The notes under the pieces: generated by a model
Seen by the model: only the letters and a program-made list of their open reading frames with translations
Databases searched by the model: none
What the model was told of the DNA's origin: nothing
Translations under genes and position numbers: made by a program
Shown: positions 63,963 through 64,000 of the stretch, in pieces
Layout: each line of letters opens with the position of its first letter
Numbering within the stretch: the stretch's first letter is position 1
From: Phenylobacterium sp. NIBR 498073
GTDB lineage: Bacteria; Pseudomonadota; Alphaproteobacteria; Caulobacterales; Caulobacteraceae
Length of the DNA stretch: 64,000 bases
Direction: 5' to 3'
Assembly: GCF_027286305.1 (NCBI RefSeq)
Contig: NZ_CP114599.1
Location: forward strand, 2,108,001-2,172,000

Positions 63963-64000
63963 AGTCCGTCGAGTACGCCGACGGGCTCCCCCTTGGGAGG
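63961..64000 (-). CDS. Possible C-terminal end of a minus-strand gene
   Basis: One minus-strand frame running in from the right edge reads LPRGSPSAYSTD and stops (TGA 63963-63961) directly at the terminator hairpin. Twelve residues cannot prove a gene; the position next to a terminator is the only support. Confidence 0.3.
   Translation of the reverse strand, partial: LPRGSPSAYSTD

Overview
The window is GC-rich, densely packed DNA with many 1-8 nt gene overlaps. It comes from an alphaproteobacterium of the Caulobacterales (Caulobacter/Phenylobacterium type). The best evidence is a fliX/flgI-cheL-flbY flagellar locus followed by dksA, a methyltransferase-like gene / TolC-type exporter / popZ / valS block as I recall it from Caulobacter crescentus, two candidate CtrA boxes (one a perfect TTAA-N7-TTAAC), and two TonB-dependent receptors. 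No rRNA, insertion sequence, prophage or CRISPR array was seen.

Layout. 1-2.7 kb: end of an ABC-F ATPase, a Phd-like/PAS fusion protein, a thioesterase and a type II lumazine synthase under an FMN riboswitch. 2.7-5.8 kb: flagellar genes and dksA. 5.9-9.4 kb: TonB receptor plus a frameshifted, Tat-targeted aminotransferase. 9.4-19.6 kb: nadE, a GNAT, a LOG-family hydrolase, a lipoprotein that seems to start at CTG, an ATM1-like ABC exporter and an RND pump. 19.8-31 kb: VOC/SDR pair, a FAD enzyme, the complete EF-P beta-lysylation set (epmB, epmA, efp), a MocR regulator divergent from an EamA exporter, an RTX metalloprotease and a cyclophilin. 31-39 kb: tRNA-Asn, a candidate CtrA-driven small RNA, an Mpl-like ligase, lipid genes and kynU-kynA. 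39-42.6 kb: alternative oxidase plus receiver, divergent from fixLJ, with an overlooked 37-residue membrane peptide. 42.6-53.3 kb: a sugar locus (kinase, GH4, ChbG-type deacetylase, GPH transporter, sulfatase, TonB receptor, TetR) and an OPT transporter. 53.3-64 kb: acyl-CoA dehydrogenase, tRNA-Cys, a degenerate methyltransferase, TolC-type protein, popZ, valS, acyl-CoA synthetase, tlyA and a small ferredoxin-fold protein.

Three regions look most worth following up. (1) The oxygen-responsive block: the alternative oxidase and the 37-residue peptide flank fixLJ and share a motif, CGTG-N7-CTTAAGGG (+ strand), at almost the same distance from their starts. (2) The sugar locus: it pairs a ChbF-like GH4 and a ChbG-like deacetylase with a kinase instead of a phosphotransferase system. 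A CTAG-N6-CTAGG palindrome lies both before the operon and between the TonB receptor and the TetR gene, pointing to one regulon. (3) A candidate small RNA at about 31858-31930 (- strand), with a CtrA box in promoter position and a strong intrinsic terminator.

All functions come from reading the sequence and remembered family features. No database search was run, and base composition was judged by eye.
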